Below the pieces are notes generated by a model. That model searched no databases. It saw nothing but the letters and a program-made list of their open reading frames with translations, and had not been told where the DNA came from. Position numbers and translations under genes: made by a program. From Pseudomonadota bacterium (GTDB taxonomy: Bacteria > Pseudomonadota > Alphaproteobacteria > Rhizobiales > Aestuariivirgaceae), in contig JAIUNJ010000006.1 of assembly GCA_020161855.1 (NCBI GenBank), positions 111,127 through 175,126 of the forward strand: a stretch of 64,000 nucleotides of DNA, in the 5' to 3' direction. Positions 8,354-17,900 of this stretch are shown here, in pieces (the stretch's first letter is position 1; every line of letters begins with the position of its first letter).

Positions 8354-9682
8354 CTAGGCGGCCTTGGCACTCAGCATGGCATCCTGACGCTGACGCAGCT
8401 CATAGATTTTCGCCGAGGTATCGACCGCGCAATTGGCCGTGGTCAGCAACTCACCCTTCTTGATCGCGCGCGTGACCTTGCCATTCTCGAGCAAGCCACA
8501 TGGCACCGCTTTTGAAGCCGCGGCTTCGCCGCGCGTCATGATCCAGGCACGGTAGGTATACTCCCCGATCGCATCGAGACGCTCGCCCGGCTGCAGGTCC
8601 TTCTTGGCCACGGCGCAAACTTCGGACGTCGGAACATCGAGCGGCACCATGTCGGCGCTACGGTAGAGCACGGCCCGGGCACAGGAAAGCGGCACCTCCA
8701 GGCTGGTCAGGTGATAGGGGCGGACAAACTTGAAATACGGCCCCTTCCCCATCTTGAGGTCAGACAGGCGCTCATGGATGCGCTCGTGCGGCGCCTTGGC
8801 GACGACGAAGACGCCCGGCGCCACACCCTTGCCGATGCTGTAGTCGACCACACCGGAGCGGGACAGGATGCCGCCATCCGCCTTGGGGCACAGGGTGGAG
8901 GCAAGCTCATCAAGAGACGCGGCCGGGCCATGCATGCCGGGGCAATCGGGCACCAGGCCTGTGGCATTGGAGATCGCCGCCATCTCCACCATGGTCTTCG
9001 AGCCGTCGACGAACTCGACCAGCATGCGCGGGTTCATGTTGCGGCGGCGCGCTTCCTCATCATAGGCATCCGGCGTGGCCTCGATGTTCAGCGGGTTATT
9101 CTTGCCTTTTCCAGCTGCAACAATAGGATAGCCCAGGCTTCTTACAAAATTGATGAGCTCGATGCAGGACGACGGCTCATCGCCGGCCCCGAGCGTGTAC
9201 ACGACGCCGAGCCTTTGCGCCTCGCGCATCAGATAGGCACCGATGGTGACGTCGGCCTCGACATTCATCATGACGAGGTGCTTGCCATGCTCCATCGCCG
9301 TGAGGCCGATTTCAGCGCCGACACCTGGCTTGCCCGTGGCATCAATCACCACATCGACGAGCCCGCTCTTGCACACAAGCTGGGCGTCTTCAGTCAGCGC
9401 CACCTTGCCCTGCTCCAGCGCACCGTCAAAGGCAGATTGCGTGGCCACCTTGCGGTGAATGTCAGCGGGCCGGCCGGCAATGGCCAGGGCCTTCTCGGCC
9501 GCTCCTGCGCGAACCTCGGCGATGGCAGCGACAGTGATCCCTTTCATCACGTCGCATTGGGTGACAATATCCGTACCCATCTCGCCGGAGCCAATCAGGC
9601 CGATGCGGATCGGGCGGCCCAGTTCAGCGGCGCGGCGTTGCAGGTCCACGGGAAGGTTGCCCGTCACAGGGATCTTGGTCAT
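8354..9682 (-). CDS. SAF-domain NAD(P)-dependent oxidoreductase (DRL-like)
   Basis: A 442-residue protein with an N-terminal Rossmann fold (GSGEMG at 31-36, then DIVTQCDVMKGITVAAIAE), a central homoserine-dehydrogenase-like catalytic region (LGAGDEPSSCIELINFVRSLG, GKGKNNPLN), and a C-terminal SAF domain (VPTSEVCAVAKKDLQPGERLDAIGEYTYRA). This architecture occurs in oxidoisomerases and dehydrogenases of uncommon sugar-acid pathways such as apionate catabolism. It leads an operon with the PfkB kinase. A sigma70-like promoter overlapped by a palindrome lies just upstream. Exact reaction unknown. Confidence 0.75.
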   Translation of the reverse strand: MTKIPVTGNLPVDLQRRAAELGRPIRIGLIGSGEMGTDIVTQCDVMKGITVAAIAEVRAGAAEKALAIAGRPADIHRKVATQSAFDGALEQGKVALTEDAQLVCKSGLVDVVIDATGKPGVGAEIGLTAMEHGKHLVMMNVEADVTIGAYLMREAQRLGVVYTLGAGDEPSSCIELINFVRSLGYPIVAAGKGKNNPLNIEATPDAYDEEARRRNMNPRMLVEFVDGSKTMVEMAAISNATGLVPDCPGMHGPAASLDELASTLCPKADGGILSRSGVVDYSIGKGVAPGVFVVAKAPHERIHERLSDLKMGKGPYFKFVRPYHLTSLEVPLSCARAVLYRSADMVPLDVPTSEVCAVAKKDLQPGERLDAIGEYTYRAWIMTRGEAAASKAVPCGLLENGKVTRAIKKGELLTTANCAVDTSAKIYELRQRQDAMLSAKAA

Positions 9683-9705
9683 GTCGGGACGACTCCGGTT
9701 TTCAA

Positions 9706-9736
9706 ATTATGTTACTTTTGATTTCACAAGTGTCAA
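9706..9736 (-). promoter_or_regulatory. Sigma70-like promoter for the SAF dehydrogenase operon
   Basis: Read on the minus strand: TTGACA (9736-9731), 19-bp spacer, CATAAT (9711-9706). Predicted start is about 17 bases before the ATG. The spacer is 1-2 bp longer than ideal. Confidence 0.45.
9714..9731. promoter_or_regulatory. Imperfect 18-bp palindrome between -35 and -10, candidate operator
   Basis: ACTTTTGAT/TTCACAAGT pairs at 7 of 9 positions and lies in the spacer of the minus-strand promoter, where a repressor would block RNA polymerase. A related TTTTG...CAAAA repeat occurs at 9812-9832. Confidence 0.4.
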
Positions 9737-9811
9737 TATGTACTATAATGTTGATCAACCGCCAAGACAGGCGGACGGGGCAACCGGGTCAGCGCAGTTC
9801 CTGCTGCTGAA

Positions 9812-9832
9812 GCTTTTGTTCCGATCAAAAGC
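9812..9832. promoter_or_regulatory. GCTTTTG/CAAAAGC inverted repeat before the ABC ATPase gene
   Basis: GCTTTTG (9812-9818) and CAAAAGC (9826-9832) flank 7 bp, ending 23 bp before the ATG of the ABC gene. With the palindrome at 9714-9731 it may let one regulator control both divergent units. A perfect TATAAT at 9744-9749 is a possible plus-strand -10, but I see no convincing -35. Confidence 0.35.
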
Positions 9833-9855
9833 AAGACAAATGGGAAGAAGCGAAT

Positions 9856-10911
9856 ATGGCGTCGATCAGCCTGAAAAGCGTCACCAAGGCCTGGGGCAGC
9901 GTGGTCGGTGTCGACGCGATTGACCTCGACATCAAGGACAAGGAGTTCATGGTTTTCCTCGGCCCCTCGGGCTGTGGAAAGACCACGACCATGCGGATGA
10001 TCGCCGGCCTCGAGGATCCGACCGGCGGCGACATCACCATCGACGACCAGCGCGTCAATGACGTCGATGCCCGTGACCGGGACGTCGCCATGGTGTTCCA
10101 GTCCTATGCGCTCTACCCGAACATGTCGATCTACGAGAACATCCGCTTTCCGCTGCGCATGCGGGGCGTGCCCGCCGCCGACCAGGACAGGATGGTGCGC
10201 GAGGCGGCCACCATGGTCGAACTGGGCGACCTTCTGGAGCGCAAGCCAAAGGCGCTTTCCGGCGGCCAGCGCCAGCGCGCCGCCCTCGCCCGCGCCATCG
10301 TGCGCCACCCTCAGGTCTTCCTGATGGATGAACCCCTCTCCAATCTCGATGCCAAATTACGCCTCTCCATGCGGGCGCAGCTCAAGCACATCCAGAAGCG
10401 CCTGCAGACGACGACGGTCTATGTGACCCATGACCAGATCGAAGCCATGACGCTGGCTGATCGCATTGCCATCATGAGCAAGGGCAAAATCCAGCAGCTC
10501 GGTACGCCGGATGAGGTCTATCACGACCCAGCCAACGTGTTCGTGGCCGGCTTCATCGGCTCACCGCCCATGAACCTCATCAAGGGAACGCTGGCTACGG
10601 GCAAGTTCACCGGCCCGGATACGCTGGTTCCCAAGGCCGGCAAGGGCAGCAATGCCGATGTGACACTTGGCATTCGCCCGGAAGACATCAGCGTTGCGGC
10701 CAAGGGCAAGGGCCACATCAACGCCGCGATCTATTCCCTGGAACCGACCGGCGACCAGACGCTGCTCACGGTGCGGATCGGCGACCAGCTCGTGGTGGCC
10801 CGCGCGCCACGCGACTTCCGCCAGCCCATCGATTCGCCGGTGTCGCTCAGTTTCGACGTGTCCCGCATCTATCTTTTCGACGGCAAGAGCGGCGAGAGAA
10901 TCAGAAACTAG
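9856..10911 (+). CDS. ABC transporter ATP-binding protein, MalK/UgpC type
   Basis: A 351-residue ATPase of the sugar-importer class. Walker A GPSGCGKT is at 36-43, the Q-loop Gln at 82, signature LSGGQ at 134-138, Walker B LMDEP at 156-160, and the switch His in YVTHDQIEAMTLADR. After about residue 235 follows the OB-fold regulatory domain found in MalK, UgpC and MsmK. No permease or binding-protein genes are adjacent, so it is an orphan or shared ATPase. Divergent position suggests a link to the PfkB/SAF sugar unit. Its stop overlaps that of recO by 3 bases in CTAG. Confidence 0.92.
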   Translation: MASISLKSVTKAWGSVVGVDAIDLDIKDKEFMVFLGPSGCGKTTTMRMIAGLEDPTGGDITIDDQRVNDVDARDRDVAMVFQSYALYPNMSIYENIRFPLRMRGVPAADQDRMVREAATMVELGDLLERKPKALSGGQRQRAALARAIVRHPQVFLMDEPLSNLDAKLRLSMRAQLKHIQKRLQTTTVYVTHDQIEAMTLADRIAIMSKGKIQQLGTPDEVYHDPANVFVAGFIGSPPMNLIKGTLATGKFTGPDTLVPKAGKGSNADVTLGIRPEDISVAAKGKGHINAAIYSLEPTGDQTLLTVRIGDQLVVARAPRDFRQPIDSPVSLSFDVSRIYLFDGKSGERIRN

Positions 10912-11621
10912 GCTGCAAGCCTCTCGGCCAGCATCTGGCGCACCTGCGGCATGGCAAGGCCGCGCGGCCCAAGGACATGCCGGTCGAGAAAATAGGCGGT
11001 GAGCCTGAGGCCGTTGTTCACATCCAGGCGGGTTGCGGCCTCGGCGCGCGAGAGAAAGCCAGGCAAGGCAAACAGCCGTTCGTGATAGGGCTCGCCTGCC
11101 GTCCGGCTCACGGCCCGGCCCGATTTCGGTGAGACATAGACGAGCTGGTCCCTGCTCCCGGTCGCAGCACATTGGGAAAGATCGAGACCGAAGCCCAGTT
11201 CATCGAGAAGACCGAGTTCCCAGCGCACCAGCAGCGCCGGCCAGACATGGTCATCGTCCATGGCTTGCAGGATGATCTGCATGGCCGTGAAAAGCCTGCC
11301 ATGCGGCTCGCGCTCCGGTAATGTCTGGGCCAGTGCCGTCATCGAAGACAAGGCCATGAGCCGCAGCGGCTCCTCCATGATCAGCCCGGCCTGGAGATGA
11401 AGCGGCTCAATGGCAAATTGACCGAGATGTTCTTCGAGGCGGGCCCGCCATGTCACCGCCACATGATTGCCCGGCTGCAGAACCGGCCGCATCTGGCGCG
11501 ATCGGCCACCACGGACAAGCCCGGGACAACGGCCGTGTTCTGCCGTCAATACCTCGGCAATCGCCGACGACTCGCCGTGATTGCGAACCGTGAGGATGAT
11601 TCCCTCGTCCCGCCATTCCAT
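10908..11621 (-). CDS. recO: DNA repair protein RecO
   Basis: A 237-residue RecO: N-terminal OB fold (MEWRDEGIILTVRNHGESSAIAEVLTAEHG) followed by the helical C-terminal domain with FLDRHVLGPRG, the usual alphaproteobacterial ending. RecO loads RecA onto SSB-coated DNA with RecF/RecR. It is the last gene of the rnc-era-recO run, 9 bp after era. Confidence 0.93.
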   Translation of the reverse strand: MEWRDEGIILTVRNHGESSAIAEVLTAEHGRCPGLVRGGRSRQMRPVLQPGNHVAVTWRARLEEHLGQFAIEPLHLQAGLIMEEPLRLMALSSMTALAQTLPEREPHGRLFTAMQIILQAMDDDHVWPALLVRWELGLLDELGFGLDLSQCAATGSRDQLVYVSPKSGRAVSRTAGEPYHERLFALPGFLSRAEAATRLDVNNGLRLTAYFLDRHVLGPRGLAMPQVRQMLAERLAA

Positions 11622-11630
11622 GGCGCTCTC

Positions 11631-12530
11631 TTACAGCGTCAGGCCCATCATGCGAAGACGCTCGGGATCCTCGGCCCAGTTCTCGCGAACCTTGACGAAG
11701 AGGAAGAGATGGATGCGGCGCCCAAAGGCTTCCTCCATCTCCTTGCGCGCCAGTTGCCCGATCTGTTTCACCATCTGGCCACCCTTGCCGAGCACGATGG
11801 CCTTCTGCCCGTCGCGCGCCACGAAGATGGCCTGCGAAATCTTCACCGAACCATCCTCGCGCTCTTCCCAGGTCTCGGTCTCGACGGTCGAGGAATAGGG
11901 AAGCTCCTCGTGCAGCCGCTCGTAGATCTTCTCCCGGGTGATTTCAGCGGCCAGGAAGCGCAGATTGAGATCTGCCGTCTGGTCCTCTGGATAGTGCCAC
12001 GGCCCCTCGGGCATGAGGCCAAGAAGCCGTTCCTTCAGCTTGGGAATGCCCGAGCCGGTCTGGGCCGAGATCATGAATGTCTCGGAGAAGGGAAAGGCCT
12101 CGTTCAACTCTTGCGCAAGCGGCAGCAACGCATCCGGCCGCACCAGATCGGTCTTGTTCAGCGCGAGCATCGCCTTTGCCTTCGTCGCTTTCAGGTGCGC
12201 GACGATGGACTGTGCTTGCTCATCATTGCCGCGGCGGGCGTCGACCAGCAGCAGGACTGCGTCAGCCTCCGTTGCACCAGCCCAGGCATTCTCGACCATC
12301 GCCTCGTCCAGCTTGCGCCGCGGCACAAAGATGCCTGGCGTATCAACCAGCACCGCCTGCGCGTTGCCTTCCACCATGATGCCGCGGATGCGCGCGCGCG
12401 TTGTCTGAACCTTGTGGCTCACGATTGATATCTTCGAGCCGACCAGCTGATTGACCAGCGTCGACTTGCCGGCGTTGGGCGCTCCGATGATTGCTATAAA
12501 GCCGAAACGTTGATTGGTTGGTTCGCTCAC
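11631..12530 (-). CDS. era: GTPase Era
   Basis: A 299-residue ribosome-assembly GTPase. G1 GAPNAGKST at 16-24, G3 DTPGIF, G4 NKTD in ALNKTDLVRP, then a C-terminal KH domain with VLGKGGQMVKQIG that binds the 3' end of 16S rRNA. Start overlaps the rnc stop by 4 bases (ATGA). Confidence 0.97.
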   Translation of the reverse strand: MSEPTNQRFGFIAIIGAPNAGKSTLVNQLVGSKISIVSHKVQTTRARIRGIMVEGNAQAVLVDTPGIFVPRRKLDEAMVENAWAGATEADAVLLLVDARRGNDEQAQSIVAHLKATKAKAMLALNKTDLVRPDALLPLAQELNEAFPFSETFMISAQTGSGIPKLKERLLGLMPEGPWHYPEDQTADLNLRFLAAEITREKIYERLHEELPYSSTVETETWEEREDGSVKISQAIFVARDGQKAIVLGKGGQMVKQIGQLARKEMEEAFGRRIHLFLFVKVRENWAEDPERLRMMGLTL

Positions 12531-13213
12531 CTGAGTCCCTCGCGCGAAATGAAGCTCGATGCCGCTGCCATCTCTGCTGCCTGTTTGCTGGCCCCCTCGC
12601 CCTGGGCCGCCTGATGCTTTTCGATCTGCACTTCAATCATGAAGCGCGGCTTGTGCTCAGGGCCGTCGCGCGCCACAAGATCGTAGCGCGGCAGCGGCAG
12701 CGATTTGGCCAGAGCCCATTCCTGGATAAAGGTCTTGGCATCCTTCAGCGCCGTATCCGGCTTGTTGAGCGCGCTGGCCCAGAACCGAAGAATGACATCC
12801 CGCGCGTGGCTGAGGCCGCCGTCGAGATAGATGGCGCCGATCAATGCCTCCACTGCATCGCCCAGTACCGAGCGCATCTTGTGAACGCCCACGCGTTTTT
12901 CGGTGTCCCCCACGGAGATGAATTCATCCAGGCCCATGTCTTCACCGACGGCGGCACAAACGTCGCCGCGTACCAACGCACTGTGCCGGGCGGCAAGCGT
13001 GCCTTCCTTTTCTTTGCGGTGCTTTTCCATGAGAGCTTCAGCGATGACGAGGCTCAACACGCGGTCACCAAGGAACTCCAGCCGCTCATAGTTCTGGGTC
13101 GATTTGCCCTTTGAGCCATGGGTCAGCGCCTGCTGCAACAGTTCCCCGTCCCGGAACTTGTATCCGAGCCTTTCGTGCAGGCGGTCAAAGGGCGCGCGGC
13201 GCTGCGGTGCCAA
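12527..13213 (-). CDS. rnc: Ribonuclease III
   Basis: A 228-residue double-stranded-RNA endonuclease. The RNase III signature ERLEFLGDRVL is at 43-53, followed by DAVEALIGAIYLDGG with the second acidic catalytic pair; a dsRNA-binding domain fills the C-terminus (KTFIQEWALAKSLPLPRYDL onward). It processes rRNA precursors and structured mRNAs. Sits between lepB and era as in other Alphaproteobacteria. Confidence 0.97.
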   Translation of the reverse strand: MAPQRRAPFDRLHERLGYKFRDGELLQQALTHGSKGKSTQNYERLEFLGDRVLSLVIAEALMEKHRKEKEGTLAARHSALVRGDVCAAVGEDMGLDEFISVGDTEKRVGVHKMRSVLGDAVEALIGAIYLDGGLSHARDVILRFWASALNKPDTALKDAKTFIQEWALAKSLPLPRYDLVARDGPEHKPRFMIEVQIEKHQAAQGEGASKQAAEMAAASSFISREGLR

Positions 13214-13220
13214 ACGCGCC

Positions 13221-14042
13221 TCAGATCAACTTGAAGAAACGCGACCAGCGGATCTCAAATGGCCAATTCCAGACCTGCCAGAGCGTCGCATCCGACGAGA
13301 TGGAGAAGAACAGGATGTCAGCGCGCCCGACAAAGTTCTCGAGCGGCACATAGCCAACCGCATCAAGGTAACGTGAGTCCTGGCTGTTGTCGCGGTTGTC
13401 ACCCATCATGAAGTAGTGGCCTTCAGGCACCACATAGACGTCAGTGTTGTCGGCCCCGCTGAACGGATTCGAGTCGAGAACGTGATACTTCACGCCATTG
13501 GGCAGCGTTTCTTCAAACTGCGGAATGGGGCGGCCATAGCCACCCTGGCTGTCCGGATCGACGTAATCCTCGATTCTCACCTTCGGTACGGCCGCGTCGT
13601 TGATGTAGAGGACGCCATCCTTCATCTGCACCCGGTCGCCCGGAAGGCCAATGACGCGCTTGATGTAGTCGATGTCCGTATCGGTCGGCAGCTTGAACAC
13701 AGCCACGTCGCCGCGCTGCGGCGCGCTGTTGAAAATCACGCGGCCGGGAAAATCAATCGGGCAACAGCGCACCAGAACATTGTTGCCCCAGCCCAGCGAG
13801 AAGTTGAAACTATACTTTCCATATCCGTAGGAAAGCTTTGAAACAAAAAGATAATCCCCAACCTTTAGCGTCGGGTACATGGACGAGGATGGAATGTTGA
13901 AGGGCTGATAGAAAAACGTCCGCACGAAGAAAGCGATCAGCAGCGCCTGAATGATGACCTTGGCGGTCTCCCAGATTCCGTCTTCCTGCTTGCGGCCGGA
14001 AGAACGTACCGCGGCGAGGCTATGGTCTTGCTTATGCATCAA
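13221..14042 (-). CDS. lepB: Signal peptidase I
   Basis: A 273-residue inner-membrane leader peptidase. One N-terminal membrane segment (about 27-45), catalytic Ser54 in IPSSSMYPTLKVGD, catalytic Lys128 in DYIKRVIGLPGDRV, and the GDNRDNSQDSR box. It cleaves signal peptides such as that of the outer-membrane protein in this window. Upstream on the minus strand is a gap with two hairpins, so it probably has its own promoter there. Confidence 0.95.
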   Translation of the reverse strand: MMHKQDHSLAAVRSSGRKQEDGIWETAKVIIQALLIAFFVRTFFYQPFNIPSSSMYPTLKVGDYLFVSKLSYGYGKYSFNFSLGWGNNVLVRCCPIDFPGRVIFNSAPQRGDVAVFKLPTDTDIDYIKRVIGLPGDRVQMKDGVLYINDAAVPKVRIEDYVDPDSQGGYGRPIPQFEETLPNGVKYHVLDSNPFSGADNTDVYVVPEGHYFMMGDNRDNSQDSRYLDAVGYVPLENFVGRADILFFSISSDATLWQVWNWPFEIRWSRFFKLI

Positions 14043-14093
14043 CTACCAGGCCTGCCTAAAGCGGCCCCCCATCAAGAGGTTAAGGTTATACTG

Positions 14094-14114
14094 TTGCGGC
14101 TCTATTCACCGCAA
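14094..14114. promoter_or_regulatory. TTGCGG/CCGCAA inverted repeat in the lepB upstream gap
   Basis: Six-base arms at 14094-14099 and 14109-14114 around 9 bp. A GGTTAAGGTTA element, resembling the one upstream of the outer-membrane protein gene, lies next to it at about 14078-14088. Function unknown. Confidence 0.25.
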
Positions 14115-14137
14115 TCTTGGCAAGACCAAGCCAAAGT

Positions 14138-14159
14138 ACTGTTGCAAAAATGCAACAGT
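14138..14159 (-). terminator. Perfect 9-bp hairpin at the acpS stop codon
   Basis: ACTGTTGCA (14138-14146) and TGCAACAGT (14151-14159) around four A residues. The structure starts on the acpS stop. It has no T tract after it on the minus strand, so it may be an attenuating or mRNA-stabilising hairpin rather than a true terminator. Confidence 0.4.
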
Positions 14160-14551
14160 CAGACCGTCTCGATGATCACGATGGCCTGGGCATAGGGATA
14201 CTCATCGGTCATCGTCAGGTGGATGCGCACCGTCTGACCGGCAGGCGTCATCTTCGCGAGCCGCTCTGCAGCACCGTTCGCCAACTGCAATGTGGGCTTG
14301 CCCGATGGCTCATTCACCACGCCCATGTCCCGCCAGTAGACCCCCTGGCTTAGGCCCGTTCCCAAAGCCTTGGAACAGGCTTCCTTGGCGGCAAAGCGTT
14401 TCGCATAGGAGGCGGCGCGCTGCGCCCGTCGGTCTGATTTGCGGCGCTCGATGTCCGTGAAGACCCGGTTTGTGAAACGTTCGCCGTGCTTTTCCAGCGT
14501 TTTCTCTATGCGCCTGATGTCGATGAGATCGTTGCCGAAGCCGATGATCAT
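14159..14551 (-). CDS. acpS: Holo-[acyl-carrier-protein] synthase
   Basis: A 130-residue AcpS-type phosphopantetheinyl transferase. Metal-binding Asp8 in [13 protein letters not shown] and the Glu of [15 protein letters not shown] are present. It transfers 4'-phosphopantetheine from CoA to apo-ACP. Start overlaps the pyrE stop by 4 bases. In many relatives pdxJ lies just upstream; here it is pyrE only. Confidence 0.95.
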   Translation of the reverse strand: MIIGFGNDLIDIRRIEKTLEKHGERFTNRVFTDIERRKSDRRAQRAASYAKRFAAKEACSKALGTGLSQGVYWRDMGVVNEPSGKPTLQLANGAAERLAKMTPAGQTVRIHLTMTDEYPYAQAIVIIETV

Positions 14552-15132
14552 TTCAGGCCCCGGCTCCCGGGCTTGATTGCCGGTATCGCCGCAAGTTCGG
14601 CGGGCAGCTTGTCGACGGCATAGGTGGGCACGTCGAGCTGGGCCAGAGCATACAGCGGAACGCCGACATCGGCCTTGCCACCGGAACGGTCGATCAGGCA
14701 GGCGGCCGCCACAGGAACACCGCCCTCTTCCCGGATGCCGTCAATACATTCGCGCGACGAAAGGCCGGTCGTCACAATATCCTCGACCATCAGAACGCGT
14801 GCACCCTTTGTGATGTTGAACCCGCGCCGCAAGGTAAGCTTGCCGTCGACCCGCTCAAAGAAGATGCCCGGCACGCCAAGCTGCCGCGCCATCTCGTAGC
14901 CGACAACCACACCACCCATGGCCGGCGAGGCGACGAGATCATAGGGGCCCGAAGCCTTGGCCTTCTCTGCAAGTGACCGGCACAGCCGCTCTGCCCGTTT
15001 CGGGTCCATGAGCACGCGCGCGCATTGAAGGTAGCGCGGGCTGTGCAGGCCCGACGACAAGACGAAATGCCCTTCAAGGAGCGCCCCCGCCGCCCGGAAC
15101 TCCGCCAGCACCTCTTCGTGTGACAATGCCAT
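14548..15132 (-). CDS. pyrE: Orotate phosphoribosyltransferase
   Basis: A 194-residue type I phosphoribosyltransferase. The PRPP-binding loop [14 protein letters not shown] is clear, with [18 protein letters not shown] upstream. It forms OMP in pyrimidine synthesis. The ATG overlaps the rsh stop by one base (TAATG), indicating translational coupling. Confidence 0.95.
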   Translation of the reverse strand: MALSHEEVLAEFRAAGALLEGHFVLSSGLHSPRYLQCARVLMDPKRAERLCRSLAEKAKASGPYDLVASPAMGGVVVGYEMARQLGVPGIFFERVDGKLTLRRGFNITKGARVLMVEDIVTTGLSSRECIDGIREEGGVPVAAACLIDRSGGKADVGVPLYALAQLDVPTYAVDKLPAELAAIPAIKPGSRGLK

Positions 15133-17303
15133 TATCCTGTGACCCGCCTGACCTTGTTGACGCTGGATTTGCCCTTAAGCCCGTTCATGATGTCGTTCAA
15201 ATGCCGGTTGTCGAAAACCTCGACAAGAATGGTGAGGTCGAAGAAGTCGCTGATACCCTCGCGCTTTTGCAGCGTGAGTTCATCAATGTTGCCACCAAGC
15301 TCGCCGATCACATGTGTGACCTGTGCCAGCGAACCCACTTCATTGATCAGTTCCATTGTGATGCGGGCGGGAAAGCGCTGCCCCTCCTCCGGCGTGCCCC
15401 AGGCGAGATCGACCCAGCGTTCCGGCTGATTATCGAACTGCTCCAGCGCCGTGGCGAAGATCGGAAAAATCGTGATCCCTTCATTGGGCGTGATGATGCC
15501 AACAATGCGCTCACCCGGAACCGCACCCGTCTGGCGATGGAACCTGAGAACGCTGCCGGCGGCGGCACCACGCACCGGAATGGCACTGGCGCCTTCCTTG
15601 CCGGCCTTCAGCGGCGCCTTTCGTTTTGCCGCGCGAACATCTTTCTCATCGACGGCGATGCCGAGGGCTTTCAAAACGTCGACACCTGACAGTTCCCCCC
15701 TGCCAACCGCGGCCAGTGCATCGTCCGAATTCTTGTGACCCAGCCGCGGCACAGCGACCGCCAATGCCTTGTCCGAAAACTCCACCTTGTGCCGTTCAAG
15801 CAACTTGGAGACGATGTCCTTGCCCAGTCCGGCGAACTGTTTGCGCACGGCAGCGCGGGTCGCACGACGGATCGCGGCCTTGGCCTTGCCGGTGACGGCA
15901 ATCGCCTCCCAGGCCGGCGGCGGCGTCTGGGCGTCGGAGCGGATGATCTCCACCTCGTCGCCATTGTTGAGCTGCGTCACCAGTGGTGCGTGGCGGCCGT
16001 TGATGCGGCAGCCGACACAGCTGTCGCCGATCGAAGTGTGAAGCGCGTAGGCAAAATCAATGGGTGTTGCGCCACGCGGCAGCGCGATGAGCTGGCCCTT
16101 GGGCGTGAAGCAGAAGACCTGGTCGTGGAAGAGTTCCAGCCGGGTATGCTCAAGGAACTCCTTGGGGCTGTCACCCTCCTGGAGAACCTCCATGAGATGC
16201 CGCAGCCAACGATAGGCGCTCGATTCCGCCGTGCCTTCGCGCGCACCAGAATCCGCCTGCTTCACCTCGGCGGTATCCTTGTAGAGCGCGTGAGCGGCCA
16301 CACCACGCTCGGCGATCTCGTGCATGATCTTCGTGCGGATCTGCATTTCGACGCGCATGTGATGAGGGCCAACCACCGTCGTATGGATTGAACGGTAATC
16401 GTTCTGCTTGGGCGTCGAGATATAGTCCTTGAAACGCCCGGGCACGGCCCGCCAGCGGCGATGCACGAGCCCCATAGCCCGGTAACACTCATCGAGCGTT
16501 GAGACGATCACGCGGAAGCCGAAGATATCCGAGAGCTGGTCGAGCGACAGGTGCTTGCGCTCCATCTTTCGCCAGATGGAATAGGGCCGCTTTTCGCGCC
16601 CGAACACGTTCGCATCGATGCCCTTTTCCTCGAAGGTCCGGCGCAGTTCCTGCTCGATTTCAAGCAGGATATTGCCGCTCTCCTGATGCAGGCGGCTCAA
16701 CCGGTCCGTGATGATCTTGTTGGCGTCCGGATTGAGGATGCGGAAACAGATGTCCTCCATTTCGTCGCGGATCAACTGCATGCCCATGCGTCCGGCAAGT
16801 GGCGCATAGATGTCCATGGTCTCCTGCGCGATGCGCGCCCGCTTTTCGGGCTTCACCCACTCGAGCGTGCGAAGATTGTGCAGCCGGTCAGCAAGCTTCA
16901 CGAGCAGCACCCGTACGTCGCGCGACATGGCGAGCAGAAGCTTGCGCAGATTCTCGGCCTGCGTGGCCTCGCGCGTCACGCGGTCGAGCTGCTTGATCTT
17001 GGTCAGGCCATCGACGAGCGCCGCGATCTCGGGGCCAAACTTCTCGCTGATGTCCTGGGTCGTGGAGCCCGTGTCCTCCACGGTGTCATGCAGGAGTGCG
17101 GCCGCGATGGTCGCATCGTCGAGCTTCATGTCGGCCAGGATGGCGGCAACTTCCAGCGGATGGTTGAAATAGGCCTCGCCGGATTCCCGCTTCTGGTTGC
17201 CATGCGCCTTCATGGCATAGACGTAAGCGCGGTTGAGCAGATCCTCATCCGCATCGGGGTCGTAGCGCGTCACCCGCTCGACCAGCTCATATTGGCGCAT
17301 CAT
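15132..17303 (-). CDS. rsh: Bifunctional (p)ppGpp synthetase/hydrolase, RelA/SpoT homologue
   Basis: A 723-residue long RSH enzyme. The HD hydrolase domain keeps H72-D73 and the ED pair ([10 protein letters not shown]), so hydrolysis should work. The synthetase domain has [11 protein letters not shown] and [20 protein letters not shown]. Then come TGS ([22 protein letters not shown]) and ACT ([19 protein letters not shown]) regulatory domains. Alphaproteobacteria usually have this single long RSH. Separated from rpoZ by a rho-independent terminator, so the two are probably partly independent. Confidence 0.96.
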   Translation of the reverse strand: MMRQYELVERVTRYDPDADEDLLNRAYVYAMKAHGNQKRESGEAYFNHPLEVAAILADMKLDDATIAAALLHDTVEDTGSTTQDISEKFGPEIAALVDGLTKIKQLDRVTREATQAENLRKLLLAMSRDVRVLLVKLADRLHNLRTLEWVKPEKRARIAQETMDIYAPLAGRMGMQLIRDEMEDICFRILNPDANKIITDRLSRLHQESGNILLEIEQELRRTFEEKGIDANVFGREKRPYSIWRKMERKHLSLDQLSDIFGFRVIVSTLDECYRAMGLVHRRWRAVPGRFKDYISTPKQNDYRSIHTTVVGPHHMRVEMQIRTKIMHEIAERGVAAHALYKDTAEVKQADSGAREGTAESSAYRWLRHLMEVLQEGDSPKEFLEHTRLELFHDQVFCFTPKGQLIALPRGATPIDFAYALHTSIGDSCVGCRINGRHAPLVTQLNNGDEVEIIRSDAQTPPPAWEAIAVTGKAKAAIRRATRAAVRKQFAGLGKDIVSKLLERHKVEFSDKALAVAVPRLGHKNSDDALAAVGRGELSGVDVLKALGIAVDEKDVRAAKRKAPLKAGKEGASAIPVRGAAAGSVLRFHRQTGAVPGERIVGIITPNEGITIFPIFATALEQFDNQPERWVDLAWGTPEEGQRFPARITMELINEVGSLAQVTHVIGELGGNIDELTLQKREGISDFFDLTILVEVFDNRHLNDIMNGLKGKSSVNKVRRVTG

Positions 17304-17320
17304 GCTGGCCTATCCTACAA

Positions 17321-17349
17321 AAAGAAAGGCCGGGGTACAGCCCCCGGCC
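17321..17349 (-). terminator. Rho-independent terminator after rpoZ
   Basis: Minus-strand stem GGCCGGGG/CCCCGGCC (17349-17342 with 17335-17328), six-base loop, then TTTCTTT. It lies between rpoZ and rsh and would limit read-through. Confidence 0.8.
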
Positions 17350-17376
17350 TCGCAGAAATGCAGGTATTCGAAAAGC

Positions 17377-17784
17377 TTAGTAACCGTTGCGCTGGCTGCC
17401 CGGGCTCTCGGCGGGCGGCATGCCTTCAAGGCCACGCAGCAGTTCTTCCTCGGTCATCTGCTCGAATTCGGCATTGTCTTCGCCGGATTCGGCCACAACT
17501 GACATATCGCCAGACTGGGCAATAAGCGGAACTTCCGTTTCCTCGGGCTCATCGACCTCGACATGCTTCTGCATGGCGTGGATATACTCTTCGCGCAGGT
17601 CGTCCTTGTTAATGGTCTCCGCCGCGATTTCGCGCAGCGCCACCACCGGGTCCTTGTCACGGTCACGCTCGATGGTGAGCGGAGCGCCCTGGGAAACCAG
17701 GCGGGCGCGGTGAGCGGCCAGCAGAACCAGCTCGAAGCGGTTCGGCAACTTGTCAATGCAGTCTTCGATGGTGACGCGCGCCAT
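17377..17784 (-). CDS. rpoZ: RNA polymerase omega subunit
   Basis: A 135-residue omega subunit. The conserved N-terminal core [28 protein letters not shown] and the [10 protein letters not shown] segment are typical; the acidic C-terminal tail is longer than in E. coli, as in Rhizobiales. It helps assemble beta-prime and mediates ppGpp response, fitting its place upstream of rsh. Confidence 0.95.
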   Translation of the reverse strand: MARVTIEDCIDKLPNRFELVLLAAHRARLVSQGAPLTIERDRDKDPVVALREIAAETINKDDLREEYIHAMQKHVEVDEPEETEVPLIAQSGDMSVVAESGEDNAEFEQMTEEELLRGLEGMPPAESPGSQRNGY

Positions 17785-17900
17785 GAAGCGAAAACTCCTG
17801 GGAAAATGTGGAAGGGTGGCGGGCTTCTAGCGAGAGCGGGCCCAAAAGGCAAGCTTTTCGCAAGTCGGCCCGCCAGGCCGCCAAACCCTGCCGGAAGTGT

